Shown one piece after another: positions 1 to 10,684 of a stretch of DNA of 64,000 nucleotides. Source of the DNA: Pterobdella sp. o SKG-2022 (taxonomy: Eukaryota > Annelida > Clitellata > Hirudinida > Piscicolidae). Location of the stretch: NCBI GenBank assembly GCA_964035795.1, contig OZ038322.1, forward strand, positions 11,548,038 to 11,612,037, read 5' to 3'. A program made the translations under genes and the position numbers. Numbering within the stretch: position 1 is the first letter of the stretch; each line of letters starts with the position of its first letter. The notes below the pieces were generated by a model. It made no database searches and had not been told where the DNA came from. It was given only the letters and a program-made list of their open reading frames with translations.

Positions 1-205
1 TATGTTGTAACTTAACGGCATAGTAATTAGAACTGACACTACGATATCTATTTAAATCTTTTTCCATTTAACAAATTAAATAAAACACGGGAAAATTTAA
101 ATGTCAATTATTTCACGATCTATAGCAAAATTAAAATGAGAAAAACTGAATAAAAAAAAAAGAATATACAGCAACATATGCATAGATAAATTCATTGTGT
201 CACAG

Positions 206-684
206 GAAACAAATCGACATTGATGATACTGATAGCGGACATTGTATTAGTCATCGGGCCCGTAAAGTGAATGCGTATCGTTTACAATTTTAAGGAGTCG
301 ATTTGTATAATCGCTATTGACTGACTTGAATATGCATTTGTATATTTAGTTTTATGTGAAAAAATTTGATAGTAAATTTCATTTCGTTTCAAAAACCAAT
401 TTAAATTTTGATGTTTGAAATTTATGCAAAAAGTTGCATTAAAATCGAAAGAATTTATTTAAAACTTGTATGATAATTTGAAACTAATGCAGTTTCCAAA
501 AATCAAAGTTAAAAATATATTAATTAAATACATTTATTTAAGAAGCTTCAAGAAGGCACAAAGAGAATATCGAAGTCAAACATTAAATTAGTGCAATGGT
601 AGAAACTTATGTTTCATGAACACCGACCGCGCATTCATTAAACATCGGCCAGTGATTTACGCTAAGCCCCTCGAGATCCAATAG
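206..684 (+). CDS. Two candidate exons of an unidentified gene (partial)
   Basis: Two short open stretches stand out because they are richer in G+C than their surroundings. The first (206-266) follows a good acceptor ending TGTGTCACAG and ends at a possible GTGAAT donor. The second (592-684) follows an acceptor ending TTAG and runs to a TAG stop. Their phases agree, so they could be the last two exons of a plus-strand gene lying left of the window, coding for about 50 residues. If not spliced at 266, the first exon stops on its own at 291-293. I recognise no domain. A 10-bp inverted stem (608-617 with 694-703) overlaps the second exon, so a structured RNA or chance is also possible. Confidence 0.22.
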
Positions 685-1874
685 AAAATCTTAATGAAAC
701 ATAGACGGTGAGAAATATTCTCGCACTTGGCGTTAATTGAAAAAAGTTCTTGAATTTTAGTTATTACATATCAATTTCCATATATAAATATATATATATT
801 TATTTAGTTATTTAGAAAGAATCAGTTAATTTAAAACAACTGCAACCAGGAAAGGTCATATTGCATGTATATGTACATAGCTGCAATTATAAATATTTCT
901 ATCATCACATAACAAGCTGATATATGAAGGTCAGCTGAAACAACAGAAGGAAGGCAATTTGTATAATGGAGATTGGCACATGAGTAATAGAAACATATGA
1001 GCGAAAAAAACATCAAATCGTTATTTTCTTTATATTATAATATAATTTTAAAAAATATACGCACAAAATTGAATTAAGACGTAGACACCCTGAAAAAAAC
1101 GTCTTAATGAGAAAAGGAAAAGAATAAAGAACACAGGATATTTGAAATGAGGTATGGCTGGCAGGTGTAAGTGGCAAGAAAACGCTCAAACAATAGAACA
1201 TAAATTATAAACATATTTTTTGAGACAGTCTAAATGTAAATGCACAGAGCGGAAAGAAATGGATTAGACTTCACACGTTACATACAAACTTGAAAAGCCA
1301 TGCATATAAATAGGATTTGAATATTTGAGAGCCTTTGTTGAAAGCTCAAGAATGAAGTGAATGGAAATCCCAAGATAACACTATAAATAACAAATATTAT
1401 TCAGAATTTGAAGAAATAGTGGTTTATAAGAGAAGTTATATTTTCATTATTTGATAAATTTCATATATAACATTATGCAAGAAATGACTGGCTCAAATAT
1501 TTACACAGACATAAGATATTATAATGCGAATAGTAACAGCTTCAAATCCAGAAGCACAGCAAATCAACAAAGACTCTATACGCTCATACATGCAAGTATA
1601 TGATTATGCACCTAGAGGTGTGGTGTATGTATGCGTACGTGTATGAAAGCATTTCATGCATGTGAATTTCTAAGCAATAATTTATGCATTCCAGAATAAT
1701 AAACGATGTCTGTTCATGTGTTTATATTAGACGCTTATTAGAGTAATTTGAATAAACATAAATTATTTTCCATCACGTAAAGATATAATTGCAATTTTAC
1801 TTGATTTTTTCATAATATTAGATACATTAATTGAATAAATTTTTGTTAATTTAAAATAAAATTCAACAATTTAC
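294..1874. other. Mostly non-coding AT-rich stretch
   Basis: Apart from the candidate exon at 592-684 I see no supported gene here. Open frames at 831-1201 on the minus strand are short, hydrophobic and typical of AT-rich noise. Low-complexity TATA runs occur near 780-800. Confidence 0.5.
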
Positions 1875-2219
1875 CTTATAGCTTCTATGATTTCAAAACC
1901 TTGCTCTTTTGTTTTCTGCAAAATTATAAACTCAAATTATTTTTTTGAAAATCTGCATCAAAAAACTTATAACATTTAAATAGTATGTTATAAGTGTTAA
2001 ATTTTCTTATTAAATGAATTGTGGTACGTTCATCACTGTTCTGAAAATATTCATAAAAAAACTTTCAGCTAAGCCAACTTATGGAGCATAAACTTATAAA
2101 AAAAATTTTTTTGAACAATCATATTTTCAATTATGAATGGAAATTTTAAACATAATTACTAGAGGCCATTGGAATGTAATGGGTTCATATCCACCAAGAC
2201 TGTGAAGTTTCAGTTCCAT
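1875..2219 (-). CDS. Candidate first two exons of an unidentified gene (partial)
   Basis: On the minus strand an ATG at 2219-2217 opens 20 codons (2160-2219) that end at a GTAATT donor. A second exon (1875-1915) follows an acceptor ending TTTTGCAG and ends AAG|GTAAAT. The phases fit. The second exon reads KTKEQGFEIIEAIR, which looks like real coding sequence. I cannot name the family and found no convincing further exon to the left, so the gene may continue beyond position 1. A minus-strand open stretch at 2-67, beginning MEKDLNRYRS, could be another exon but has little support. Confidence 0.3.
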
Positions 2220-2801
2220 CAAAACAAAAATCCAAAAATTGCAATCTCAATTAAACATGTACTTTTTATTTTGAACATTTGAAATTGTTGTATATTAAGT
2301 AATTTGCATTTCTAAAATCTTGGCAATCGACCGCGGGAACAAAACAAACAGTGTACAAACTTGTTTAAAGCGACATTTTATCACGTGTGTCTTAAAAATA
2401 ATAATAGCAAGCGCTTAATATACTGAATGCATATAGTTTTATGAAAACAATATGTATCTATCTAATCATAAATAATTTTTATAAATAACAGTTAATTTTA
2501 AATTTGTAATGCAATAAATATAAAAGTTAGTTTAGATAAACATTCAAATTGTTTTACATTAGCTTAATGTCTTTTTTTCTATTCACCAAGTTTAATGTTC
2601 TGATTCATAATAATGTTTCATTGATATATGCTGAAATTCTAAAACTAAAAATTTATTTATTTAAAAAATTATATATTCAAAAAACTAATAAAAAATTCTA
2701 TTATTCGAATAAACGTTTTACGAAAAAAACTATATTCTAATAATTTAATAAATAAAAAAAAACTAAAATTTTCAAAAACAAACTTATACTTTTTGAAAGT
2801 G

Positions 2802-5800
2802 TTACAAAATCAGTTTGATTAAGTCACAAATGATTGAGGCTACTTCTTGTTTGATAGACTTCACAGTCACACGATAACTTTTGGCTGTTTGGTCTGGCTC
2901 AATTTTTACCATGACTAAGTACAGAGCTTTAGAGGTATGAAAGACAGCAGCTGCAACATGGTTCAAAGGATTGTTATCGACAAATGGAAGTGTTGGCAAG
3001 TTGAAAGCAAGAAGTCTGTTTGATATGTGAACTTGCTTCATGCTTAATGTTGCTGAAAGTGTCACTTGAGAATGAAACTTTAAATTATTCCATTTAGTTA
3101 TAAATTGGTGTTGGTCGAGTGAGATAGCTTGAAAAAATCTGTTCATTGTAAGAGGAAGCACTGCAGTTAAATTATAACGTTTTGATAGATGGATGAAAGA
3201 TAGTTCTATTTCTACTTGTTCATTGAATTCATTTAGACATTCTATTTCTATTGTTTGTTTTATTTGTTGTTTCGAACGAATGTTTATATTCACATGTTTC
3301 ATGTTTATCTTTAATCGATCCTGCAAGTTCGAGTTAGAAAGTTGACTTGAGAAACTGATGAAAGGGTTATCACATTTGTTGCCATAAAAAAGCAAAAAAT
3401 GGCATTTGTTAAATTGAAAAAAAAACTTGAAACCGACTTGTATCAATGAGTCTTCATACATAAAACCATTTTGTTTGCAAATTGATTTGTTGAAAGGAAA
3501 CATTTGTGAAATGCCTAATGAACTCAAACTAATTACACTATTATAAGATGAAGAGACTAATTTATTTTCATCTTTCTTTTCCAAAACTTTTGAACTCGCC
3601 ATACTAATTATATCGTTAGTGGACCCTTTATCGTCTCGTGAATTGAGGAATGAACTTGGTGCTTCAGTCGTTTTGGTAGGTGCCTCATTGAACCAATCCA
3701 CGATGATATAATCATTACGAAATTTTTCAGAGTTATTCAATTTTTTTTCAATTGAAGAACTATTTGTTTTTTTAACTTCTATTTTGTCAGTATATTCGTT
3801 AGTATATATTGAATTTATTTGAGGTAAAATTTGGTTGGAGCGAATAAAACTAGAGGAAACAGGAGTTATTCCGAAAATCTCCTTCACATGTGACTCGGGA
3901 GATTGACTTTTCATTGTTTCAGAAACTTTAGAAATGCTCTTATCATTCAATGGGATTTGAGGCGAGGTCGGTCTATCTAGCGAAAAAGTACTAGTATATG
4001 ACTTTTCAGTTTCATTTTTTTCAGACATGTTTTCAAATTTTTCTTTTATGTGCAGTTGTTTAGAAAATATTTTTAAAGCGTTATTTTCTTCACTATATAA
4101 AGGCATTTCTTCAAAAAGAACGGCCAAAAGGTCAGAATTTGCCACCTTCAACAACTTAGCGTATTCTACTGCTCTTTTCTGTAATTCAACGTTAGAATTT
4201 CTTTTCAAGTTCTCAGATTGAAAAAATTCTAAAACGTATTCTTTTATTTCTGGATACAAATTACAGAACTTGACAAAGGTTGTTAGGATAACTTGTTGAG
4301 TGTAGATAGAACACAAAGGAAAGAAGGTTTTGAGAAGGTTTAGTTGAATTATAGGACTCGATCTTGAATCGCCTGCTATAAGGTTCCCGAATTCCCCTAA
4401 TAAATAAGCACCTATTCTAACCATATTGTCATGACAAGTATTTGCTTGTAAAGCTTCGAAAACTATTTTCACAGCTTGTCCTTGGAGCTCCTTCTTGTTT
4501 GTTACAACCTGAATAAGCCTAAACCACACTTCTTCACTTACATAATCCCCTGCCAATGATATCAAACGTAAAATATTTTCAGCGTAATTATTTAAAGTGT
4601 ATTTCTCAGAAAGTATAGCTATTTTGATAACTAAATCTTCTCGAAGCTTGTATTCAATTGAAGGAAGAATCGTGAAAAAGTGAGAAACGATAACGTTGCC
4701 ATTTTGAGAATCTGACATGTTATAAAGAAGATTAATGGATTTTCGTTTGAGAGATGTATCTTGTTCTGAACTGAGTGTCGATAAAATTATATTTTGATGT
4801 CTTTTGATGTTAACATAAGCTGATAAAGAGCAAAATGTTTCCAAAGCTAAGTACCTAAAATTCGATTCTCGAAAATTTAAGAGAGAAGCTAGAATATTGG
4901 CTGAACGTATAAGTTCACAAGGGTTGTTGTTGTAATGTATGAAAACGTTAATAGTTTCAATGGTTATTGCAAGTCGGATGTTATAATGTTGTATTTTAGT
5001 TGATTTTAATTGTTCGAAACTTCTAGAAAGTAATTGAACAAGCACATTATCTAATTTTTTACCTAATTCTTGATTATCAGGAAAAGGAAAAAATTGCAAA
5101 TACTTCAGTAGTTTAACCGTAAGCCACGGAGCTGGAACGAAGTAAAACATGTAATTTTTAAATGTATCTGTTCGGTATGTAAGTATCTTGTTGAGCCAGT
5201 TTATAATGTGAATCAAAAAACTTTGACAAAACTGAAAGTTTTTGGAAATTAGAGCTTCCAACAAACAAACTACAGAGTAGGTTAGGTCTACGTCAGTGCC
5301 ATTTAAAATAATTGTTATTCTCAAAGCATTCAATACAATCTCGACATCGGGAAATTTCTTAATAAATGCACAAAGGGCCAAGCAGCATGATTTTTTAATG
5401 CTTTCAGACGTTCCAGTACCATAGAGTAGAATAAGGAGGCTGTCTTTGAACATAATGAACATTTCCAAAGAAGCCTCGTTGGCGATGTATTGCACACCCA
5501 GTTCAACAACGTTCATGTTTGCAAAAAAATCAAAATCGTTTTTTATAGATTTTATGATGATTTTTTTTAATTCACAACTTATAGAAATTATTGATAGATA
5601 CATGTATGCGAACTTTTTTTCTGTATAACTGGTAGATGACAATAAATTAACGGCTTCAATGGCTCCAAAGTCGATCTTATGCCCCATCAAAAATATGAAG
5701 ATCAGCTTGCATATGTACTTTTTTTTGTGGTATGTAGTGTAGATTTTTTGAGATTTTAGCTTCATTCTTATTTTAGCCAATTCTATGTTGATTCTGGCTC

Positions 5801-5885
5801 TTTCTTCTTCCTTGCTTTTGCAACTTCTTATGTCTGTTATGAAAACAGTCAAACCTTTCATATCGCTCAAAGTACCAATAGGCAT
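2802..5885 (-). CDS. AP2A: AP-2 complex subunit alpha (alpha-adaptin), intronless
   Basis: Alpha-adaptin is the large subunit of the AP-2 clathrin adaptor; it binds plasma-membrane PIP2 and, through its ear, endocytic accessory proteins. The protein opens with the family's KGL-VFI-DIR-CKSKE motif and the basic patch HKKKYICK, whose lysines bind PIP2. An armadillo-like trunk of about 600 residues, a low-complexity hinge rich in Ser, Asn and Lys, and a C-terminal appendage follow. The longest frame starts at 5909, but family proteins begin just before KGL, so I prefer the in-frame ATG at 5885 (1027 aa, against roughly 940-980 in the family). The whole gene is one uninterrupted exon, while most neighbours have 9-35. 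It is divergent but has no internal stop, so it may be a retrocopy under selection. A poly(A) signal (TTTATT on the plus strand) lies near 2652. Family assignment is firm; retrogene origin is inference. Confidence 0.9.
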   Translation of the reverse strand: MPIGTLSDMKGLTVFITDIRSCKSKEEERARINIELAKIRMKLKSQKIYTTYHKKKYICKLIFIFLMGHKIDFGAIEAVNLLSSTSYTEKKFAYMYLSIISISCELKKIIIKSIKNDFDFFANMNVVELGVQYIANEASLEMFIMFKDSLLILLYGTGTSESIKKSCCLALCAFIKKFPDVEIVLNALRITIILNGTDVDLTYSVVCLLEALISKNFQFCQSFLIHIINWLNKILTYRTDTFKNYMFYFVPAPWLTVKLLKYLQFFPFPDNQELGKKLDNVLVQLLSRSFEQLKSTKIQHYNIRLAITIETINVFIHYNNNPCELIRSANILASLLNFRESNFRYLALETFCSLSAYVNIKRHQNIILSTLSSEQDTSLKRKSINLLYNMSDSQNGNVIVSHFFTILPSIEYKLREDLVIKIAILSEKYTLNNYAENILRLISLAGDYVSEEVWFRLIQVVTNKKELQGQAVKIVFEALQANTCHDNMVRIGAYLLGEFGNLIAGDSRSSPIIQLNLLKTFFPLCSIYTQQVILTTFVKFCNLYPEIKEYVLEFFQSENLKRNSNVELQKRAVEYAKLLKVANSDLLAVLFEEMPLYSEENNALKIFSKQLHIKEKFENMSEKNETEKSYTSTFSLDRPTSPQIPLNDKSISKVSETMKSQSPESHVKEIFGITPVSSSFIRSNQILPQINSIYTNEYTDKIEVKKTNSSSIEKKLNNSEKFRNDYIIVDWFNEAPTKTTEAPSSFLNSRDDKGSTNDIISMASSKVLEKKDENKLVSSSYNSVISLSSLGISQMFPFNKSICKQNGFMYEDSLIQVGFKFFFQFNKCHFLLFYGNKCDNPFISFSSQLSNSNLQDRLKINMKHVNINIRSKQQIKQTIEIECLNEFNEQVEIELSFIHLSKRYNLTAVLPLTMNRFFQAISLDQHQFITKWNNLKFHSQVTLSATLSMKQVHISNRLLAFNLPTLPFVDNNPLNHVAAAVFHTSKALYLVMVKIEPDQTAKSYRVTVKSIKQEVASIICDLIKLIL

Positions 5886-6190
5886 AATGTACTTGAGCCT
5901 TTGTAACAAAAAATAAACGTAAAGAATAAACTTGAAAGTTGTTTACTTTTTGGGAACGTTTAAAAATTTCTCGAAAATAAATTCTACAAGTAATTTGGAT
6001 TTTTGAAAATTTAAAATATGCAGATTCACTTTTTTTCCTTAATAAATATTTATGTCAAAAAAACACGATAAAAATAATATAAAAATAGTTTTGAAAATTT
6101 TTTCCAAAAAATACTCGATAAGCGTGGTTTTCTTTATAAAATTTAATTTTGAATATCGTGTTTGTAACTATAAAATTGAAGTTTCTTGCC

Positions 6191-6196
6191 TTTATT
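6191..6196 (-). terminator. Poly(A) signal of the Kunitz gene
   Basis: AATAAA on the minus strand, about 100 bp after the stop codon and before the next gene on that strand. Confidence 0.55.
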
Positions 6197-6297
6197 TAGT
6201 AAATTTTTTTTAATAATAAACAAAGAAGTTTTTTAAATTAAAATTAAAAGCATTGTTGATAAATTTTAATAAGGTTTAACAACGAGAAAAGGTATCC

Positions 6298-6677
6298 TCA
6301 ATCCGTTTCACACTCTATTTGGCATTCTTCCAACGTGTGGAAAAAGTTAGCTTCAAGTATTGCACAAAAACCACCTTTAGATGGCATGCACTCCTGTTTT
6401 GAAACATTGTAGTAAAACTTCAATTCATCTCCCCAACATTCGTCAAATGGAGCGGTTTCAAAACATCTTTCCGACATACTTTTTGCTTCATAACCTTTAT
6501 TTAGTAATCATACTTTTTTAATTAAGATTATTCCTTCACAAAATTCAAAAAAAAACTCACAGATCAGAAAAACTATACAAAACACTTGCAAAACCTGAAT
6601 TCACATATACTTTAATACTTATTTATTTTTAACACAAAAACTGTATTAAGTACCTTCAAAGATGAAATAAAAGTCAT
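6298..6677 (-). CDS. Secreted single-domain Kunitz (BPTI-like) protein, 3 exons
   Basis: Three small exons join in phase: 6654-6677, 6561-6594 and 6298-6494, giving 84 aa. Donors are GTACTT and GTGAGT; acceptors end TTCAG and AAAG. Residues 1 to about 19 form a signal peptide (MTFISSLKVLQVFCIVFLI). The last exon holds one Kunitz domain with cysteines at 30, 39, 55, 63, 77 and 81. Their spacing (8, 15, 7, 13, 3) is that of BPTI with one extra residue between Cys4 and Cys5. Family landmarks YYN, KGG-C, NFF and LEEC are present. The P1 position after Cys2 is Trp rather than Lys or Arg, so trypsin inhibition is unlikely. The role could be inhibition of another protease, channel binding or defence; nothing here decides. 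A TATA box and an AATAAA frame the gene. The exons are too short to show as conspicuous open frames. Confidence 0.82.
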
Positions 6678-6746
6678 TTCTCTGGAGAAAAGTTGTCAAG
6701 AACTTTGAGCTGAAAGATTTCGTCTGTTGTTGTTGAGAGTTTGCTG

Positions 6747-6754
6747 TATTTATA
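6747..6754 (-). promoter_or_regulatory. TATA box of the Kunitz gene
   Basis: TATAAATA on the minus strand lies 70 bp upstream of the ATG, leaving room for a short 5' leader of about 40 bases. No other gene starts nearby on this strand. Confidence 0.6.
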
Positions 6755-6759
6755 GAGAT

Positions 6760-7900
6760 CCTAGAGGTTGTTTGAAAACCATGGCGCCTTCAACATCATT
6801 TTGTGTGCATAACAAAATAAAATAATGAGGTAACAAAATAATTATAAACAAAAAACATATTAATGTAATTATAAAACTATTTGAACAAGATTATAATGAA
6901 GTTATGAAGCAATTTGGTTTGAAAAAAGTAATTTATAGAAATAATAAAACAATTACATTTTGAAAATTTTTACTGAATTTACTCCACCAGCACTGACTAA
7001 AAAACTGTATTCTCTTTCTATTCGAGACATGATTTCATACCTGATACTATGAGTGAAGTTGTTGGAGGACAAAATTTATTGAGAATCAATTTTGCTTAAA
7101 TAATAATCGATCTTCACGTTATTTAATTCAATTAGTTTTGTAGGCATTACTGGAATGAACTTAAAACTTATCTAACATATTGACAAGCACTAGAAAAAGA
7201 TTTTAATTTAACGAATATAAAAAAAATTATTCTAAGCCTCTCATTTTTGACTTAGAATTGAAAAGGTATTATAAAATTTTGACATTCAACTATTTGATCG
7301 TTTAAATTTTATGAACGCGAGGCATTCGATATACGGTATTTAGAATTGTTTTTAAAAAAAACTTCAAAAAGAGACAATATTTTGATAATTTTTTTATTCA
7401 ACTGAAATTTTCAACAAATTCAACTTTGTCATAATTCATTTGTATGTTTTCAAATTAGAAGAGTTTATTTTTATTAACATGGAAACATAGATAACAAGTT
7501 TCAATAAAAACTAAAATAATTGTAGTTTTATAACAAATAGTTAATTGGTTAATCACTGAGGTTTAATAAGATTTGAAGTTATTTTAATTATTTCTTTGCT
7601 TTCTGGAGTTTTTATGATTTTGAGCTCTGCTATCCTCCGTCTTACCAGGTGTTTGAGGTTTTAGTTTTTTTCGAATTCGATCTCACGCGTTGATTTCATT
7701 ATTAGTTGAAAATCCTTGTAACCCTTTTTGTTGATTTTTTTCTTTATCTGTAAATATTCTTTCATTAAAAGATTTTGTTGCAGTGTATTTTCACTTTTTT
7801 CTGTAAAAATTTTCATTATTACTGGTGTTTCCTATTTCACTTCACCTTTTTAGCAGCTTCAGACGGTGTTTGCTGATTCCGCTGATGTTTTTTCTGGTTT
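6760..7900. other. Intergenic, nothing recognised
   Basis: AT-rich sequence upstream of the Kunitz promoter. I see no exon with splice support and no repeat I can name. Confidence 0.5.
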
Positions 7901-8714
7901 TGTTGAGAAAACATTTTTTTATATTGTTGCATTCTTGTTTTTATGTTAAATCTGATCTGTCCAATGTAATTCTAAAATGTATCGAAGCTACAGTGATGTT
8001 TACACACACCATTAGATTGCATCTTATTGAAGTTACTCTTTGTACATAAGATGTTTCCAGGTTTTTGTTCTGCATGTGTTTAGAATGCTACATTATTATT
8101 GAGTATTATTTAAAAAAACTAGTTAGTTTATTAAGATACGAAGCTTTTCGTTATCAACGTAAAATTTTCAAGTATGAGAAACAGTTTTCAGAAAATGTTA
8201 CATTGATAACGAAGTTTCGTATCTTCAAAAACTAACAAGTGTTCTTAAATGAACCTCGTTTTATTGTAGCTTTTGAAAAAACCATTCAATTATTAATGTT
8301 GAATGCTTTTTTTAAAAACTGGTGTTTCATGAACGGAATAGAAAAGATAAAAAAAAGACAAAATATTTTTCTTCTTTCTTTTTTGGTTAATAGTTTTTTA
8401 TGATGTTTTATGTTTTTTTCTTTGCATCCATTGTCTCTGAAAATTTTTTTTCAATTACATAGTTCTTTTTCTAGTATTTTTTTAGTTTGAGCAAAGCCTT
8501 AAACTCCTATCTAAGTGTTTTGGTCTTGATTAACTTTTGGATTTATTGTGAGGCCTGTGTTTGAGGGTTTTCTGTATACTGTTGTGTTTATTAAGCCATT
8601 TTTTTTATATATGAGAGTGTCTAAGAAGGAAATTTTGTTATTTGTTTTGATTTCTACCGTAAATTTTAGAGGTTGTTGAACCTCATTCAAACAATTTGCA
8701 AACATTTGGTGCAC
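7900..8714 (-). mobile_element. Penelope-like retroelement remnant
   Basis: On the minus strand, 8511-8714 translates to a reverse-transcriptase segment with the typical FLDTLIYKKNG and TTVYRKPSNTGL motifs, in which a short self-contained sheet region precedes the YRKP turn. Farther along the same strand, around 7935-8060, broken frames give a GVCKHHCS segment and then NYIGQ, resembling the GIY-YIG nuclease that follows the reverse transcriptase in Penelope-like elements. The order is right for that class. Stops interrupt the frame and a fold-back element sits between the two parts, so the copy is dead. Boundaries are approximate. Confidence 0.6.
8122..8236. mobile_element. Fold-back MITE (core ACGAAGCTTTTCG)
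   Basis: Two arms of about 40 bases, GTTAGTTTATTAAGATACGA... and its near-perfect inverse ending ACTAAC, flank a short unique centre. Each arm carries the core ACGAAGCTTTTCGTTATCA or its inverse. The core recurs elsewhere in the window, so this is a repeat family. It interrupts the Penelope-like remnant. Confidence 0.7.
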
Positions 8715-8719
8715 TTTTT

Positions 8720-10340
8720 TTCGTTCATTTTGTTTGATTATACAAAGTTCAAACTCTTAACAGCTTCAAAAATCAGAGAAAATAATTAAAATACCTTCAA
8801 ATCTTATTAAATCTCAGTTATTAAACTTAATAATATTATTTTTTAAATAATTAACAAAACATTGATACATGATGTCTCTGAAGAAGTGTTTAGAATGTCT
8901 GTAAATTTTGTCAATGTTTCGATTCAAACATGAATTCCAAGAACGATAAAGTTTGAGGTTTATTGTAGAATTTTATATTTGTTAAAATAGGTTTGATATT
9001 TAATTGAAGTTGAGAAACACAAAATTTGCAGTAATTACATTTTCTACGAACCAAAAGTTCAAACGATTCTTTTTTACTACGGAAACTACGAATTAATAAT
9101 ATTGTGTATATTTTGAAAAGAATTCTTTCATTAAAAATGATTCAAAATTTTTCATCTAAATATAGTTTTGATACTTACATTTTCATTGTTACTTGAAAAA
9201 TTGCCATTTATCTTGCTAAAAAAGAACTTTGAAATTTTTTTATCAAAATCTTTTGAAATTCTCCAATATTTAAAATAATCACATCGCATTATAAATTTTG
9301 AAAAACATTACAAACTCATCTATTTTGTAAAACACTTGGTTTAATACATTTTATGAAACGAAGCTTTTCAAAACAGTCATCATTAGTTTAACCTAATGAT
9401 AAATGGATTTTTTAAATAAAATTTACTAAACTAATTGTTTCTTCAATATCGATAATTTTTCAAGTCCCAAAGTCATTATTATTACGAACTCAGATGGGCA
9501 TTCTAATGGAAATACACCAGAATAAAGTTAAGAGATGAATTATTCTCAACATACAAATAATTTTTCATTTGAAATTTCAGCCTCTGATCAAATTTTAGCA
9601 GCTCAAACTTCAGTATTATCGTGAAAGTTTGAAACTTTAATCATACAATTCAAATTTTTGTACCGTTGTAGTAATTTTTTTTATAACTCATCATTAATTT
9701 TCAAACAATGAAATATATTTTTGTGAGCGTGTCGAAATGTTTTAGTTTTGTTGCGGTAAAAAAAACGCTAATGATGGATTTCTCACGAAAAACTGCAGAG
9801 GCATAAGTCTATGGAATTCCTATAAGCTTGTTTTTCATGCTTTTCCGAAATAGTCGAGCTTGCCCTTTCAAAAATTATTTTATGCGAATAATGATTTTAT
9901 TTCTAAAGTAAGTCGATCCTTCAATCGCTCCTATCTGGGATTTGGGTTGCGCAATTGATTGGTTTCATTTCCAAAGATTTCAAATAGCCCTATTTTTTAT
10001 TTACCACCAAAAAGATATTCCTAAAAGTGATGAATAAAATCAGAATTTGTGAATAATGTAACATAATTTACATACAATGAAACATATAAGATTAAGATAG
10101 ACCGAAATAAGGTATAAATACGAATGAAGATGCAGTTGATCTGGGTATTCAAAGAGAATTATACATAAACTATTTACAAATGCATTTTGATTATAATATA
10201 CATCGCTTATTTACAAAAATAATTAAATAATTGACTGATTGATATGATGTTAAAAAGATCCAAAAAGGTGAACGTAGATACACTTTTAAGTTCCTTCCAT
10301 GGTTTAGAACTTCATTCAAGAGATTGTTCAAGTTAAAAAA
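8720..10340. other. Intergenic, repeat scraps only
   Basis: No gene is supported. A half-copy of the fold-back core (GAAACGAAGCTTTTC) lies near 9355, and a SINE tail fragment at about 9925-9967. Confidence 0.45.
9925..9967 (-). repeat. SINE tail fragment
   Basis: The minus strand contains ACCAATCAATTGCGCAACC, matching with one mismatch the sequence just downstream of the tRNA-like head of the SINE at 46379. The head itself is absent here. Confidence 0.4.
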
Positions 10341-10684
10341 AATTTAAAAAAAAAATAAATTTTTTGAAATGACTAAACTAATATAATTGAAACGAAATAA
10401 AATTTGATATTCTACCCCCATCATAGTATTAATTATAGAACACGCTTTAATTTGAATAGTTAGATATTGCAACTTGACAATATCCATGAATATAAAACTG
10501 AAAATCGAAAGATATTTTGGATCGTCACACTGTAGAAAATTCTCGTAAAAGCACCCCAACCACCATAAATTGATATACCCTAAATAAATTGTTATTAATC
10601 TAATGAGATTATACTGCTGTAAATGTCTCAGTAACTGGGATTGACAGCAGTCAGCATAGATTATTGATACTTCCCACTTGAACC

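Noticed and set aside
600..710. Small structured RNA gene (10-bp stem 608-617 / 694-703)
   Set aside because: It matches no snRNA or snoRNA I know, and the pairing is weak compared with the coding explanation of the same stretch.
831..1201. Hydrophobic minus-strand frames as a small membrane protein
   Set aside because: No convincing start, splice pattern or family; typical AT-rich noise.
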